A DNA stretch of 33,107 nt from JBKDZR01 sp047971485 (GCA_047971485.1 JBKDZR010000031.1:1-33107), one strand, 5' to 3'; shown: positions 1-8,437, counted from the first letter of the stretch. Made by a program: numbers and translations. Notes: generated from the sequence alone by a model not told the origin.

Positions 1-166
1 ATTCCAGCTTCGCGCTTACATCAGCCATAGCGCCAGACCGGTGGGCCGCCCCAGTGATGGCGCGGCGCCCGTTCCGGGCTTGTTCCGCGCCGTGAAGGGT
101 CAGGGACAGAATGGCCTCAAAAGGGTCATTCTCCAAGACCATTGATGTAACCTGCGACACCACCAT
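1..166 (-). CDS. Possible N-terminal part of an unidentified protein, cut by the window edge
   Basis: An open frame reads leftward from an ATG at 164-166 to the window edge without a stop (about 55 codons, containing NDPFEAILSLTLHGAEQ near residue 14). An AGAGGA motif sits directly before the ATG, so the second GTG of the ATG-GTG-GTG start is the better-spaced start. Third codon positions are fairly GC-rich, as in the neighbours. I do not recognise the family. It would be divergent from radA, with only about 40 bp between the two starts. The opposite strand is also open here (stop at 143-145), so this could be a chance frame. Confidence 0.35.
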   Translation of the reverse strand, partial: MVVSQVTSMVLENDPFEAILSLTLHGAEQARNGRRAITGAAHRSGAMADVSAKLE

Positions 167-205
167 TCCTCTTGCCCCCACCCGCCCCCCGGGGCAGGAA
201 GGGGC

Positions 206-1558
206 ATGGCAAAATCCCTTGGTTTCACATGTACCGATTGCGGCGCGGCCTTCGCCAAATGGTCCGGGCGCTGCGATGCGTGTGGCGGCTGGAATACCAT
301 CGTCGAGGAAGGCCCCCTGTCCTCGGGCCCCGGCCCGGCGCTGGCCAAGGGCCGCACCATCGAATTGCTGGATCTCAGCGCCAGTGAACCACCCCCTGCC
401 CGCACCCTCAGCGGCATGGCCGAGTTCGACCGGGTGCTGGGCGGCGGATTGGTGCCCGGCTCGGCCATCCTGGTTGGCGGCGATCCGGGGATCGGCAAAT
501 CCACACTGCTCTTGCAGGCCACCGCCGCCTTTGCCCGGGCAGGGCTGAAGGCCGTCTATGTCTCGGGCGAAGAGGCTTCGGCCCAGGTGCGCATGCGGGC
601 GGCACGGCTGGGGCTGGCCAAGGCGCCGGTACGGCTGGCCGCAGAAACCAGCCTGCGCGACATTCTGACCACGCTGGAGGCCGAGCGCCCGGATCTGGTG
701 GTGATCGATTCGATCCAGACCATGTGGCTGGACGGGGTCGACAGCGCGCCGGGCTCTGTCGCCCAGGTCCGCGCCGCCGCCCATGAACTGACCCGGCTGG
801 CGAAACGCCGCGGTATTGCCGTTCTGCTGGTCGGCCATGTCACCAAGGACGGCCAGATCGCCGGGCCGCGCGTCGTGGAACATGTGGTTGATACGGTGCT
901 CTATTTCGAGGGCGAGCGCGGCCACCAGTTCCGCATCCTGCGCAGCGTCAAGAACCGCTTCGGCCCGGCCGATGAGATCGGCGTCTTCGAAATGACCGGC
1001 GGCGGGCTGCGCGAAGAACCCAACCCGTCCTCGCTGTTCCTGACCGGGGGCACGCCGCTGCCCGGCACCGCCGTTTTCGCCGGGGTCGAGGGCACACGCA
1101 CCGTGCTGTGCGAATTCCAGGCCCTGGTCTCGCCCGCCCCCCATGGCACACCCCGCCGCAGTGTCGTGGGCTGGGACAGCGGGCGGCTGGCGATGATCCT
1201 GGCCGTGCTGGAAAGCCGCTGTGGCATCCCCTTTTCCGGCCTCGATGTCTATCTCAGCGTCGCCGGCGGCTTGCGGGTGGGCGAACCGGCCGCCGATCTG
1301 GCCGCCGCCGCCGCCCTGCTGTCCGCCCGAGAGGACGCCGCCCTGCCCCCCGGCACGGTGATCTTCGGCGAGATCGGCCTGACCGGAGCCCTGCGCCCGG
1401 CCACTCAGGCGGAAAACAGGTTGAAAGAGGCGGGAAAACTTGGTTTTTCCAACGCGATCGTGCCGAAAGGCAGCAAGGCCGGATCGGGCCGCGACATCCG
1501 CTTGACCGGGCATGCCGATCTGGCGGAAATGGTCGGCGCGGTTTTCGGGGCCGGATAA
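206..1558 (+). CDS. radA: DNA repair protein RadA
   Basis: RadA (Sms) is a RecA-like ATPase that processes recombination intermediates and promotes branch migration during DNA repair in the cytoplasm. The 450-residue length is normal. An N-terminal C4 zinc finger has Cys9/Cys12 and Cys23/Cys26. The Walker A motif GGDPGIGKST is at 91-100, the RadA signature KNRFG near 249-253, and the C-terminal third is the Lon-protease-like domain. The ATG follows AGGAAGGGGC, a reasonable ribosome site. The gene is followed after 18 bp by cvpA and probably shares a transcript with it. The identification is firm from motifs and overall sequence. Confidence 0.98.
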   Translation: MAKSLGFTCTDCGAAFAKWSGRCDACGGWNTIVEEGPLSSGPGPALAKGRTIELLDLSASEPPPARTLSGMAEFDRVLGGGLVPGSAILVGGDPGIGKSTLLLQATAAFARAGLKAVYVSGEEASAQVRMRAARLGLAKAPVRLAAETSLRDILTTLEAERPDLVVIDSIQTMWLDGVDSAPGSVAQVRAAAHELTRLAKRRGIAVLLVGHVTKDGQIAGPRVVEHVVDTVLYFEGERGHQFRILRSVKNRFGPADEIGVFEMTGGGLREEPNPSSLFLTGGTPLPGTAVFAGVEGTRTVLCEFQALVSPAPHGTPRRSVVGWDSGRLAMILAVLESRCGIPFSGLDVYLSVAGGLRVGEPAADLAAAAALLSAREDAALPPGTVIFGEIGLTGALRPATQAENRLKEAGKLGFSNAIVPKGSKAGSGRDIRLTGHADLAEMVGAVFGAG

Positions 1559-1576
1559 AAAACAAAGGACGGGCAG

Positions 1577-2152
1577 ATGGATGGTTTCACCCTAGTCGAC
1601 GGCGTGGTCGCCGTGGTCATTGTCGTCTCGGCCCTTCTGGCCTATTCGCGCGGACTGGTGCGGGAACTGATGGCGATTCTCGGCTGGATCGCTGCAGCCG
1701 TTCTGGCCTATCTTTTTGCCCATCAGGCCGAACCCTTGGTCAAGGAAATTCCCTATATCGGCGATTTCCTGCGCGGCAGCTGCGAATTGTCGATTATCGC
1801 GGCTTTCTCGGCCGTCTTCGCCCTGGCGCTTTTGCTGGTGTCAGTCTTCACCCCTCTGTTTTCAACCGTGGTTCAACGCTCGGCGATCGGCGGGATCGAC
1901 CAGGCGCTTGGGTTCCTGTTCGGCGCCCTGCGCGGCATCGTCCTGGTGATGGTAGCCCTGATGGTCTATGACCGGGTGGTACTGACCGGCGGTGTCAGCA
2001 TGGTCGACAACAGTCGCACAGCCGCAATCTTTGCAGGCATGCGCAGCGACATCGACAACAGCATCCCCGAAGACGCCCCCGGCTGGATCGTCAGCCGTTA
2101 TGAGGAACTGGTCGGCAGCTGCGGCACCCCCCAGAACGGACAGTCCCTGTGA
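1577..2152 (+). CDS. cvpA: CvpA family membrane protein
   Basis: Encodes 191 residues of the CvpA family (colicin V production protein family), an inner-membrane protein whose loss affects envelope functions in enterobacteria; its biochemical activity is not settled. The N-terminus reads MDGFTLVDGVVAVVIVVSAL, followed by the family's typical YSRGLVRELMAILGWIAA segment. About four hydrophobic segments precede a short polar C-terminal tail. AAGGAC lies 7 bases before the ATG. It follows radA closely and precedes purF, and cvpA next to purF is a widespread arrangement. Confidence 0.93.
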   Translation: MDGFTLVDGVVAVVIVVSALLAYSRGLVRELMAILGWIAAAVLAYLFAHQAEPLVKEIPYIGDFLRGSCELSIIAAFSAVFALALLLVSVFTPLFSTVVQRSAIGGIDQALGFLFGALRGIVLVMVALMVYDRVVLTGGVSMVDNSRTAAIFAGMRSDIDNSIPEDAPGWIVSRYEELVGSCGTPQNGQSL

Positions 2153-2321
2153 CCCCCTAGGGGCAACGGACGGTGCGTTACGGAAACAATGCGGCACACA
2201 CCCCAGCAGTTTCACCGGCACCCCCTGCCCATGTCACGGATAACTGTGATCCTTTGATGACAAACCCGGGCGAAGCCCCTATGTCTTCGCAGATACAGAA
2301 ACCGGATTCGGAGTCGCGCCA
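2153..2321 (+). other. cvpA-purF spacer with a palindrome and a possible 22-codon leader ORF
   Basis: This 169-bp spacer carries a perfect 10-bp palindrome, CCCCTAGGGG (2154-2163), directly after the cvpA stop. No T-run follows it, so it is not a canonical terminator. A short ORF runs from ATG 2257 to TGA 2325 (22 residues, starting MTNPGEAPMSSQ). Its stop codon overlaps the TTG start of purF in the sequence TTGA. It lacks a clear ribosome site, so translation is speculative. I see no convincing promoter. Confidence 0.35.
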
Positions 2322-3839
2322 TTGACCTGCGCCAACCGACGCGGTCCCAGCCGCGACAGCGCCCTGTCCCGCCAGTTGCCCCGTCATCCGTTCGACCGCG
2401 ATGACGACAAGTTACGCGAAGAATGCGGCGTTTTCGGCGTCATTGGCACCGCCGAGGCCGCCAGTTTCGTCGCCCTTGGCCTGCATGCCCTGCAACATCG
2501 CGGGCAGGAAGCAGGCGGAATCGTGGCCTATCATCCGGAAGCCGGGTTCAATACCACCCGCCGGTTCGGCTATATCCGCGACAACTTTACCTCATCCTCG
2601 GTGATGGATACCCTGCCGGGGGCCCTGTCCATCGGCCATGTCCGCTATTCGACCGCCGGATCGAAGGGCCAGGCCCAGATCCGCGATGTCCAGCCTTTCT
2701 TTGGCGAGTTTGCCATGGGCGGCGCGGCCATTGCCCATAACGGCAACATCACCAATGCCGAGGCCCTGCGCCGCGAGTTGATCGAACGGGGCTCGATCTT
2801 TCAGTCGTCATCGGACAGCGAATGCATCATCCACCTGATGGCACGGTCCTTGCAGCGCGATATCCCGGAACGGATGAAGGATGCCCTGCGCCGGGTCGAG
2901 GGGGCGTTCAGCGTCGTCGCCATGACACGATCCAAGCTGATCGGGGTTCGTGATCCGCTGGGGGTGCGACCGCTGGTGCTGGGCCGGATCGGTGATGGCT
3001 GGGCACTGTCGTCGGAAACCTGCGCGCTGGACATCATCGGCGCCGAATTCATCCGCGAAATCGAACCCGGCGAAATGGTGGTGATCACCGAAAAGGAAGG
3101 GGTCAGCAGCTATTTCCCCTTTGAACGGATCCAGAGCCGGTTCTGCATCTTCGAACATGTTTATTTCTCCCGCCCCGACAGCCTTCTGGGGGGACGCTCG
3201 GTCTATGAAACCCGCCGGCAGATCGGTGTGGAACTGGCCCGCGAAGCCCCGGTCGAGGCTGATCTGGTCATTCCCGTACCTGACAGCGGCACGCCCGCAG
3301 CCGTGGGCTATTCTTCGGAAAGCGGCATTCCCTTTGCCTTCGGCATCACCCGGAACCAATATATGGGCCGGACCTTCATCGAACCGACCGAGCAGATCCG
3401 GAACATGGGCGTCCGCCTGAAGCTGAACGTCAACCGGGCGCTGGTACGGGGCAAGCGGATCATCCTGGTCGATGACAGTGTGGTCCGCGGCACCACCAGC
3501 CGCAAGATCAAGGAGATGGTGCTGGATGCCGGGGCCGCCGAGGTGCATTTCCGCATCGCCAGTCCGCCCACCTCCTGGCCATGCTTCTACGGGGTCGATA
3601 CGCCGGATCGCGAAAAGCTGTTGGCGGCAACCATGACCGAAGACGAGATGCGCGATTTCCTCGGGGTCCATTCCCTGCGCTTCATCTCGCTTGACGGGCT
3701 GTATCGTGCCGTGGGCGAAGCCGGGGGCCGCGATCCCGCAGCCCCGCGCTATTGCGATGCCTGTTTCTCGGGCGATTATCCGGTGCAGCCCGCCGATATG
3801 GTGGCGCGCGGCTTCCAGATGAAGACGGCCGCCGAATAA
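2322..3839 (+). CDS. purF: Amidophosphoribosyltransferase
   Basis: PurF catalyses the first committed step of purine synthesis: PRPP plus glutamine gives 5-phosphoribosylamine. The N-terminal nucleophile is Cys35 (EECGVFGV), so about 34 residues would have to be removed as a propeptide. The glutaminase motifs GHVRYSTAGSKG and AHNGNITN follow, and the PRPP-binding motif is ILVDDSVVRGTT. Cys275, Cys421, Cys478 and Cys481 match the four ligands of the [4Fe-4S] cluster in the Bacillus-type enzyme, implying the oxygen-sensitive form. No in-frame ATG exists near the start. TTG 2322 has GGAG 8 bases upstream, while the later TTG at 2376 has no ribosome site. sugE follows after 31 bp. Confidence 0.97.
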   Translation: MTCANRRGPSRDSALSRQLPRHPFDRDDDKLREECGVFGVIGTAEAASFVALGLHALQHRGQEAGGIVAYHPEAGFNTTRRFGYIRDNFTSSSVMDTLPGALSIGHVRYSTAGSKGQAQIRDVQPFFGEFAMGGAAIAHNGNITNAEALRRELIERGSIFQSSSDSECIIHLMARSLQRDIPERMKDALRRVEGAFSVVAMTRSKLIGVRDPLGVRPLVLGRIGDGWALSSETCALDIIGAEFIREIEPGEMVVITEKEGVSSYFPFERIQSRFCIFEHVYFSRPDSLLGGRSVYETRRQIGVELAREAPVEADLVIPVPDSGTPAAVGYSSESGIPFAFGITRNQYMGRTFIEPTEQIRNMGVRLKLNVNRALVRGKRIILVDDSVVRGTTSRKIKEMVLDAGAAEVHFRIASPPTSWPCFYGVDTPDREKLLAATMTEDEMRDFLGVHSLRFISLDGLYRAVGEAGGRDPAAPRYCDACFSGDYPVQPADMVARGFQMKTAAE

Positions 3840-3870
3840 CGCCGGCGCCCTTCTCGAAAAGGAATAGAAA

Positions 3871-4185
3871 ATGCCTTGGGTTTACCTGGTGATAGCCGGC
3901 GTTCTTGAGGTTGTCTGGGCCAGCGCCATGAAGCAGTCCATGGGCTTTACCCGGCTGATTCCGTCGATCATCACTCTGGTCACCATGGGCATTTCCTTTG
4001 CCCTTCTGGCCCTGGCCATGCGCAGCCTGCCCTTGGGCACCGCCTATACCGTCTGGACCGGGATCGGCGCGGTCGGGGCATTTATCGTCGGCGTCGTCAT
4101 GCTGGGCGAATCCGTCAACCCAATGCGCTTGGCCGCTGCCGGTCTGGTCATCGCCGGGGTGGTCCTGTTCCGGCTGGCAGAATAA
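3871..4185 (+). CDS. sugE: Small multidrug resistance family exporter, SugE/Gdx type
   Basis: Encodes 104 residues with four transmembrane segments, the standard length of the SMR family. The essential proton/substrate-coupling glutamate is Glu13 in the first helix (GVLEVVWA). The segment PLGTAYTVWTGIGAVGA is characteristic of the SugE/Gdx branch, whose characterised members export guanidinium or quaternary ammonium compounds as antiparallel dimers. No paired second SMR gene is adjacent, so a homodimer is expected. It lies 31 bp after purF, too close for a guanidine riboswitch, so it is probably cotranscribed with purF. Substrate is inferred from the family only. Confidence 0.93.
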   Translation: MPWVYLVIAGVLEVVWASAMKQSMGFTRLIPSIITLVTMGISFALLALAMRSLPLGTAYTVWTGIGAVGAFIVGVVMLGESVNPMRLAAAGLVIAGVVLFRLAE

Positions 4186-4195
4186 GGCTGGCCAC

Positions 4196-4230
4196 GAAAA
4201 AGGCCGCACCAGAACAGCGCGGCCCTCGTT
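4196..4230. terminator. Bidirectional rho-independent terminator between sugE and bioY
   Basis: The 6-bp arms GGCCGC (4202-4207) and GCGGCC (4219-4224) flank an 11-nt loop. On the minus strand the hairpin is followed by TTTTT, a good terminator for bioY. On the plus strand it is followed by CTCGTTTTC, a weaker tail for sugE. The position between two convergent genes supports the call. Confidence 0.75.
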
Positions 4231-4257
4231 TTCACCCATCGGGATATAGGCGGTGCC

Positions 4258-4833
4258 TCAGCCCTGGCGCTTTTCCAGGGCTTTCCAGCCCCCCCAGACC
4301 GCCAGAGTCGCCAGCGCCGCCTTGACGAAGAGCCCCGGAATGAAGGGCAGCATCCCGGCCTGAAGCGCACCCCCCAGATCCAGCGGCGTCATCGCCACCA
4401 GCCAGCCGGCACCCGGCACGAACAACAGCGTGGCCGGGATCAGCGCCGCCAGGAACAGCCCCGCCACTGAACGGCCCAGGCCGCGTTCCACCAGCCAGCC
4501 GGTCATCCACGCCATGGCCACGAACCCGGCCAGGAAACCGAAGGTCGGCCCAAACAGATGCGCCAGCCCGGCACCGCCACCGGAAAACACCGGCAGCCCC
4601 ATGGCCCCCTCGGCCAGATAAGCCAGCAAGGTCAGCCCCGCCAGCCGCGCGCCATAGGTCAGGCCAATCACCGAAACCGCCAGCGTTTGCAGCGACATGG
4701 GCACCGGATACATGGGCACCTCGACCTGTGCCGAAAGGCCCAGAACGAAGGTCCCGGCCAAGACCAGCCCCAATTGCATCGGCAGCGATTGCGAGGGCAG
4801 CATCGCCCGGCTCAGCGTTGTGTCGCGCATCAT
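4258..4833 (-). CDS. bioY: Biotin transporter BioY (ECF substrate-binding subunit)
   Basis: BioY is the biotin-binding membrane subunit (S component) of energy-coupling-factor transporters. The 191-residue protein shows about six hydrophobic segments and family motifs: PMYPVPMSLQTLAV near the N-terminus, then YLAEGAMGLPVFSGG and GPTFGFLAGF. AAAGGA lies about 8 bases before the tandem ATG start. No bioM/bioN energising genes are adjacent, so BioY either works alone or uses ECF components encoded elsewhere. A TTGACT is present in the 194-bp divergent spacer to the SDR gene, but I could not match a convincing -10 or a BioR-type operator. Confidence 0.95.
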   Translation of the reverse strand: MMRDTTLSRAMLPSQSLPMQLGLVLAGTFVLGLSAQVEVPMYPVPMSLQTLAVSVIGLTYGARLAGLTLLAYLAEGAMGLPVFSGGGAGLAHLFGPTFGFLAGFVAMAWMTGWLVERGLGRSVAGLFLAALIPATLLFVPGAGWLVAMTPLDLGGALQAGMLPFIPGLFVKAALATLAVWGGWKALEKRQG

Positions 4834-5027
4834 ACGCTTGTCCTTTGTTCATCAGAAACACCCATCTTCTTCGGCATCGCCCGGGAAAAGTCAAGCATCC
4901 GCCTATTGGCCTCGGGCCGGTTGATCCCCGTTCTACCAAGCCCCGCCACGCGTGTGGGGCACGGCGCGGATATGAAACTGCTCCGGCCCCCTTGCCCTTC
5001 CCATCGCTCCCCGCTTAGACCGGCATC

Positions 5028-5696
5028 ATGTCTGATCCTGCGTCCTCGCCCACCCGTCCCGCCCTTGTCACCGGCGCCTCGCGCGGCCTTGGTGCGGCCT
5101 TGGCTCTGGCCCTGGCCACCCGCGGCCACCATGTTATCGCCGTGGCCCGCACCACGGGCGGGTTGGAGGAACTGGACGATCGGATTCAGGCGACCGGGGG
5201 CACAGCCACCCTGGCACCGCTGGACGTAACCGATGAGGGCGCCATGCAGCACCTCTGCCGGTCGATCCACGATCGCTGGGGGGGGCTTGGCCTGTGGGCC
5301 CATACGGCCATCCATGCCGCCCCCCTGACCCCGGCCTGGCAGATTGATGACAAGGACTGGGCGAAAAGCTGGCAGATCAATGTCGAGGCCACCCGCCGCC
5401 TGATGGCTTATGTCGCGCCCCTTCTGGGCCAGACCGGCAAGGCCCTGTTTCTGGATGATCCCCGTGCCGGCCAGCCCTTCTTCGGCAGCTACGGCAGCAC
5501 CAAGGCCGCCCAGATCGCTCTGGTGCGCAGTTGGCAGGCGGAGACCAGGCGCACCGGGCCCGGGGTCTCGATCCTGACCCCCGAACCAATGCCCACCGCC
5601 CTGCGCGGCCGCTTCTTTCCCGGCGAGGATCGCCTGGCGCTGACCCCACCGCAGACCGTGGCCGACCAGCTGCTGGACGCTGCCCTGCCCGCCTGA
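5028..5696 (+). CDS. Short-chain dehydrogenase/reductase (SDR) family protein
   Basis: Encodes 222 residues with an N-terminal Rossmann nucleotide-binding motif TGASRGLG (15-22) and the catalytic pair Tyr155-x3-Lys159 (SYGSTK). The usual NAG motif is replaced by AHTA near 91-94, and the usual catalytic serine region reads FLDDP with no obvious serine. It is probably an NAD(P)-dependent oxidoreductase, but with a modified active site. Substrate unknown. There is no clear ribosome site before the ATG. It precedes surE by 116 bp and is divergent from bioY. Confidence 0.88.
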   Translation: MSDPASSPTRPALVTGASRGLGAALALALATRGHHVIAVARTTGGLEELDDRIQATGGTATLAPLDVTDEGAMQHLCRSIHDRWGGLGLWAHTAIHAAPLTPAWQIDDKDWAKSWQINVEATRRLMAYVAPLLGQTGKALFLDDPRAGQPFFGSYGSTKAAQIALVRSWQAETRRTGPGVSILTPEPMPTALRGRFFPGEDRLALTPPQTVADQLLDAALPA

Positions 5697-5812
5697 TCCA
5701 GTGCGCCGTTGCCCCCTGCGCACAATCCCGGCACCAGCGGGACAACTGTGCCTTTACCGTCAGGCCCGGCTTGCGTAAGCACACAGGCAGGTCCAGCCCA
5801 CCGGAGACGACG

Positions 5813-6598
5813 ATGCGCATCCTGATCACCAATGACGACGGCATCAATGCCCCCGGCCTGCGTGTTCTGGAACGCATCGCCCATGAGGTGGCTGGCCCCG
5901 AGGGCGAGGTCTGGGTCGTTGCCCCGGCGTTTGAGCAATCCGGCGTTGCCCATTGCATCAGTTACACCCACCCGACGATGATCGCCCAGATGGGGGAACG
6001 CCGCTTCGCCGCCGAGGGATCCCCCGCCGATTGCGTGCTGGCCGGGCTGTTCGATGTCATGGTAAACGCGCCACCCGATCTGGTGCTGTCTGGTGTCAAC
6101 CGGGGCAATAATGCCGGCGAAAACGTGATGTATTCGGGCACGGTTGGCGGCGCCATGGAGGCCGCGCTGCAGGGCCTGCCGGCCATCGCCCTGTCCCAGT
6201 TCTATGGCCCCGACAATGCCACCCTCGAAGACCCGTTCGAGGCCGCCGCCCGCCACGGCACCGAAACCGTGCGCCGGATCCTGGCCAAGGGGCTGTGGGA
6301 CGATGCCGACTATCGCCTTTTCTACAACGTCAACTTCCCGCCCGTGCCAGCAGCGAAAGTGCGCGGGCTGAAGGTCGGCGCCCAGGGGTTCCGGCGCGGA
6401 TCCAGCTTTGCGGTCGAACCCCACACCTCGCCCTCTGGGCGGCGCTTCTTGTGGGTACGCGGTGCAGCCCAGGATGCCGAAACCACCGAAGGCAGCGATG
6501 TCGCCGCAAACCTGGAGGGCTATGTCTCGGTCACGCCATTGCGCGCGGATCTGACCGCCCATGACGCGCTGGCCGCCCTCAAGGATCACCTGGAATGA
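5813..6598 (+). CDS. surE: 5'/3'-nucleotidase SurE
   Basis: SurE is a metal-dependent phosphatase acting on nucleoside 5'- and 3'-monophosphates and short polyphosphate, linked to stationary-phase survival. The N-terminus MRILITNDDGINAPG contains the metal-binding Asp8-Asp9 pair, and the later SGVNRGNNAGENVMYSGTVGGA motif is diagnostic. The frame is open further upstream, but the ATG at 5813 starts exactly at the conserved N-terminus and has GGAG 6 bases before it. Length is 261 residues, normal for the family. Its stop overlaps the pcm start as ATGA, so the two are translationally coupled. Confidence 0.97.
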   Translation: MRILITNDDGINAPGLRVLERIAHEVAGPEGEVWVVAPAFEQSGVAHCISYTHPTMIAQMGERRFAAEGSPADCVLAGLFDVMVNAPPDLVLSGVNRGNNAGENVMYSGTVGGAMEAALQGLPAIALSQFYGPDNATLEDPFEAAARHGTETVRRILAKGLWDDADYRLFYNVNFPPVPAAKVRGLKVGAQGFRRGSSFAVEPHTSPSGRRFLWVRGAAQDAETTEGSDVAANLEGYVSVTPLRADLTAHDALAALKDHLE

Positions 6599-7236
6599 GC
6601 GGACGCGACGAACGCATCCTGCAATTCATCTTCGCCCTGCGATCCAAGGGGGTGACCGATCAGCGCGTGCTGACCGCAATGGAAAAAACCGACCGGGCAC
6701 AGTTCATCAAGGGCACCTTCGCCGATCGGGCCTATGATGACACCCCGCTGCCCATCGCCTGCGGCCAAACCATCAGCCAGCCCTCCATCGTCGCGCTGAT
6801 GACCGAGGCGCTGGAGGTCGGCCCCCGCGACACGGTGCTGGAGATCGGTACCGGATCGGGCTATCAGGCCGCCGTGCTCAGCCATCTGGCCCGGCGCATC
6901 TATACCGTGGATCGTCACCGCCGCCTGGCCGAAGAAGCACAGCACCGCTTTGCCGCAATGGATTTGTCAAACATCACCGTCTTTACCGGCGACGGCAGCC
7001 ACGGCCTGCCCGGCCAGGCCCCCTTTGACCGGATCCTGGTGACTGCTGCGGCCGAGGATCCGCCCGGCCCCCTCTTGGCCCAGTTGCGCGAGGGCGGTAT
7101 CATGATCGTACCGGTCGGTCAGTCGGACACGGTTCAGACGCTGATCAAGGCGCGCCGAACGCCGAGCGGTATCGAGTATGAAGAACTCTGCCCGGTGCGC
7201 TTCGTGCCGCTGGTCGAGGGAATGGGGCCGGATTAA
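6595..7236 (+). CDS. pcm: Protein-L-isoaspartate O-methyltransferase
   Basis: PCM methylates isoaspartyl residues with S-adenosylmethionine, starting repair of age-damaged proteins. The 213-residue protein has the GQTISQP segment near residue 60 and the SAM-binding motif VLEIGTGSGYQAAVL near 82-95, followed by GDGSHGLP and VTAAAE. The start overlaps the surE stop by 4 bp. The next gene begins 22 bp downstream, forming the surE-pcm-nlpD order also known from gammaproteobacteria. Confidence 0.97.
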   Translation: MSGRDERILQFIFALRSKGVTDQRVLTAMEKTDRAQFIKGTFADRAYDDTPLPIACGQTISQPSIVALMTEALEVGPRDTVLEIGTGSGYQAAVLSHLARRIYTVDRHRRLAEEAQHRFAAMDLSNITVFTGDGSHGLPGQAPFDRILVTAAAEDPPGPLLAQLREGGIMIVPVGQSDTVQTLIKARRTPSGIEYEELCPVRFVPLVEGMGPD

Positions 7237-7258
7237 GGCCGGATAGGATAGACAGGCA

Positions 7259-8437
7259 ATGACAGTCATCTCCGCAGGATTTCTCCGCACCACCGCTTGT
7301 GCCGCCGGACTGGTCGCCCTGGCCGGGTGTTCCTCGCTTACGCTGCCCGGCGGGTCGAACCTGATCTCCGCGCCGCAAAACACCACCCCCACGGCACAAA
7401 CCGGCGCGCGCCCGCAACCCGATGCCCGGGGCGTGATCAGCTATCCCAACTATCAGGTGGCCGTCGCCCAGCGGGGGGACAGCGTGGCAATCATCGCCGC
7501 ACGGCTGGGCCTGAACCCGCAAGACCTGGCCGATACCAACGGTCTGCCCGTCAATACCCCGTTGCGTCCAGGCGAACTTGTCCTGCTTAATCAGCGTGTT
7601 GATGCCGCCGGCCCGGCCGCGGCCACAGGCACCGTTGATGTCGCGACCATCGCCGGATCGGCTCTGGACCGCGCCGAGGCCCAAGGCGGCAATGAAACGA
7701 TCATCCGCGCCGGCGATCAGGCGACCCCCGCCGTAAGGGCGGCCGAGCCCAGACGCCACACGGTTACCCGCGGGGAAAGCGCCTATTCCATCGCCCGGCG
7801 TTATAACGTGTCCGTGCGTGCCCTGGCCGACTGGAATGGCCTTGGGCCCGACCTTCAGGTGCGCGAAGGCCAGGTGCTGCTCATCCCCGTCGCCACCGGT
7901 ACCGCGCCGGTCGAAACCTCGACCGTCACCCTGCCCGGCAGCGGATCACCAACACCCGCGCCGCCCTCGGCCGCCACCGCCCAGCCCGAGGACGACCTGC
8001 CCGCCCCCGCCCAGCGGTCACCGGAAAGTACCGCGACCAGCAACCAGAACCTCGCCGCCCAACAGACAGCGGCCTCCGATACCACGCGTCTGGCCCCCCC
8101 GATCGCCGGCGGACGGATCATCCGCGGCTATCAGCCCGGGCAGAACGAAGGGCTGGATTTCGCCGCCACCGCCGGCACCCCCGTGCGTGCCGCCGAGGCC
8201 GGCACCGTCGCCGCCATCACAACCGATGTCGATCAAGTCCCGACCATCGTCATCCGCCATTCCGGCGGGCTGCTGACAGTCTACGCCAATATTGATGGCG
8301 TCGGGGTGCAGAAAGGCGCCCAGGTCAGTCGCGGCCAGCAACTGGGAACTGTCCGTGCCGGCGACCCCGCTTTTGTCCATTTCGAGGTTCGCCAAGGATT
8401 CGACAGCGTCGATCCACTGGATTACCTCAGCCAATAG
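7259..8437 (+). CDS. NlpD-like lipoprotein: two LysM domains and a degenerate LytM (M23) domain
   Basis: A lipoprotein signal ends in the lipobox LAGC with Cys24 as the lipidation site, so the protein is probably anchored in a membrane facing the periplasm. LysM domains, which bind peptidoglycan, lie near residues 65-112 and 165-210. A Pro/Ala/Ser/Thr-rich linker leads to a C-terminal M23 domain from about 283 to 390. The zinc site looks broken: the HxGxD motif reads NEGLD (Asn296), the usual YxH position is YAN (Asn344), and HxHFE reads FVHFE (Phe372, His374). This resembles NlpD/EnvC, which lack catalysis and activate amidases during cell separation. That role here is inferred from family and position after pcm. 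Confidence 0.9.
   Translation: MTVISAGFLRTTACAAGLVALAGCSSLTLPGGSNLISAPQNTTPTAQTGARPQPDARGVISYPNYQVAVAQRGDSVAIIAARLGLNPQDLADTNGLPVNTPLRPGELVLLNQRVDAAGPAAATGTVDVATIAGSALDRAEAQGGNETIIRAGDQATPAVRAAEPRRHTVTRGESAYSIARRYNVSVRALADWNGLGPDLQVREGQVLLIPVATGTAPVETSTVTLPGSGSPTPAPPSAATAQPEDDLPAPAQRSPESTATSNQNLAAQQTAASDTTRLAPPIAGGRIIRGYQPGQNEGLDFAATAGTPVRAAEAGTVAAITTDVDQVPTIVIRHSGGLLTVYANIDGVGVQKGAQVSRGQQLGTVRAGDPAFVHFEVRQGFDSVDPLDYLSQ

Noticed and set aside
1..145. C-terminus of alanine racemase upstream of radA
   Set aside because: None of the three plus-strand frames ends with a recognisable alanine racemase C-terminus; stops occur at 28-30, about 93, and 143-145 after unrelated residues.
3840..3870. Guanidine riboswitch before sugE
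   Set aside because: The spacer to purF is only 31 bp, too short for any known guanidine aptamer plus ribosome site.
4834..5027. BioR-type operator upstream of bioY
   Set aside because: I looked for a TTATmnATAA-like palindrome and found none; the TTGACT present lacks a convincing -10 at the right spacing.
5531..5812. N-terminal extension of SurE
   Set aside because: It overlaps the preceding SDR gene out of frame, and the conserved SurE N-terminus begins exactly at ATG 5813 with its own ribosome site.
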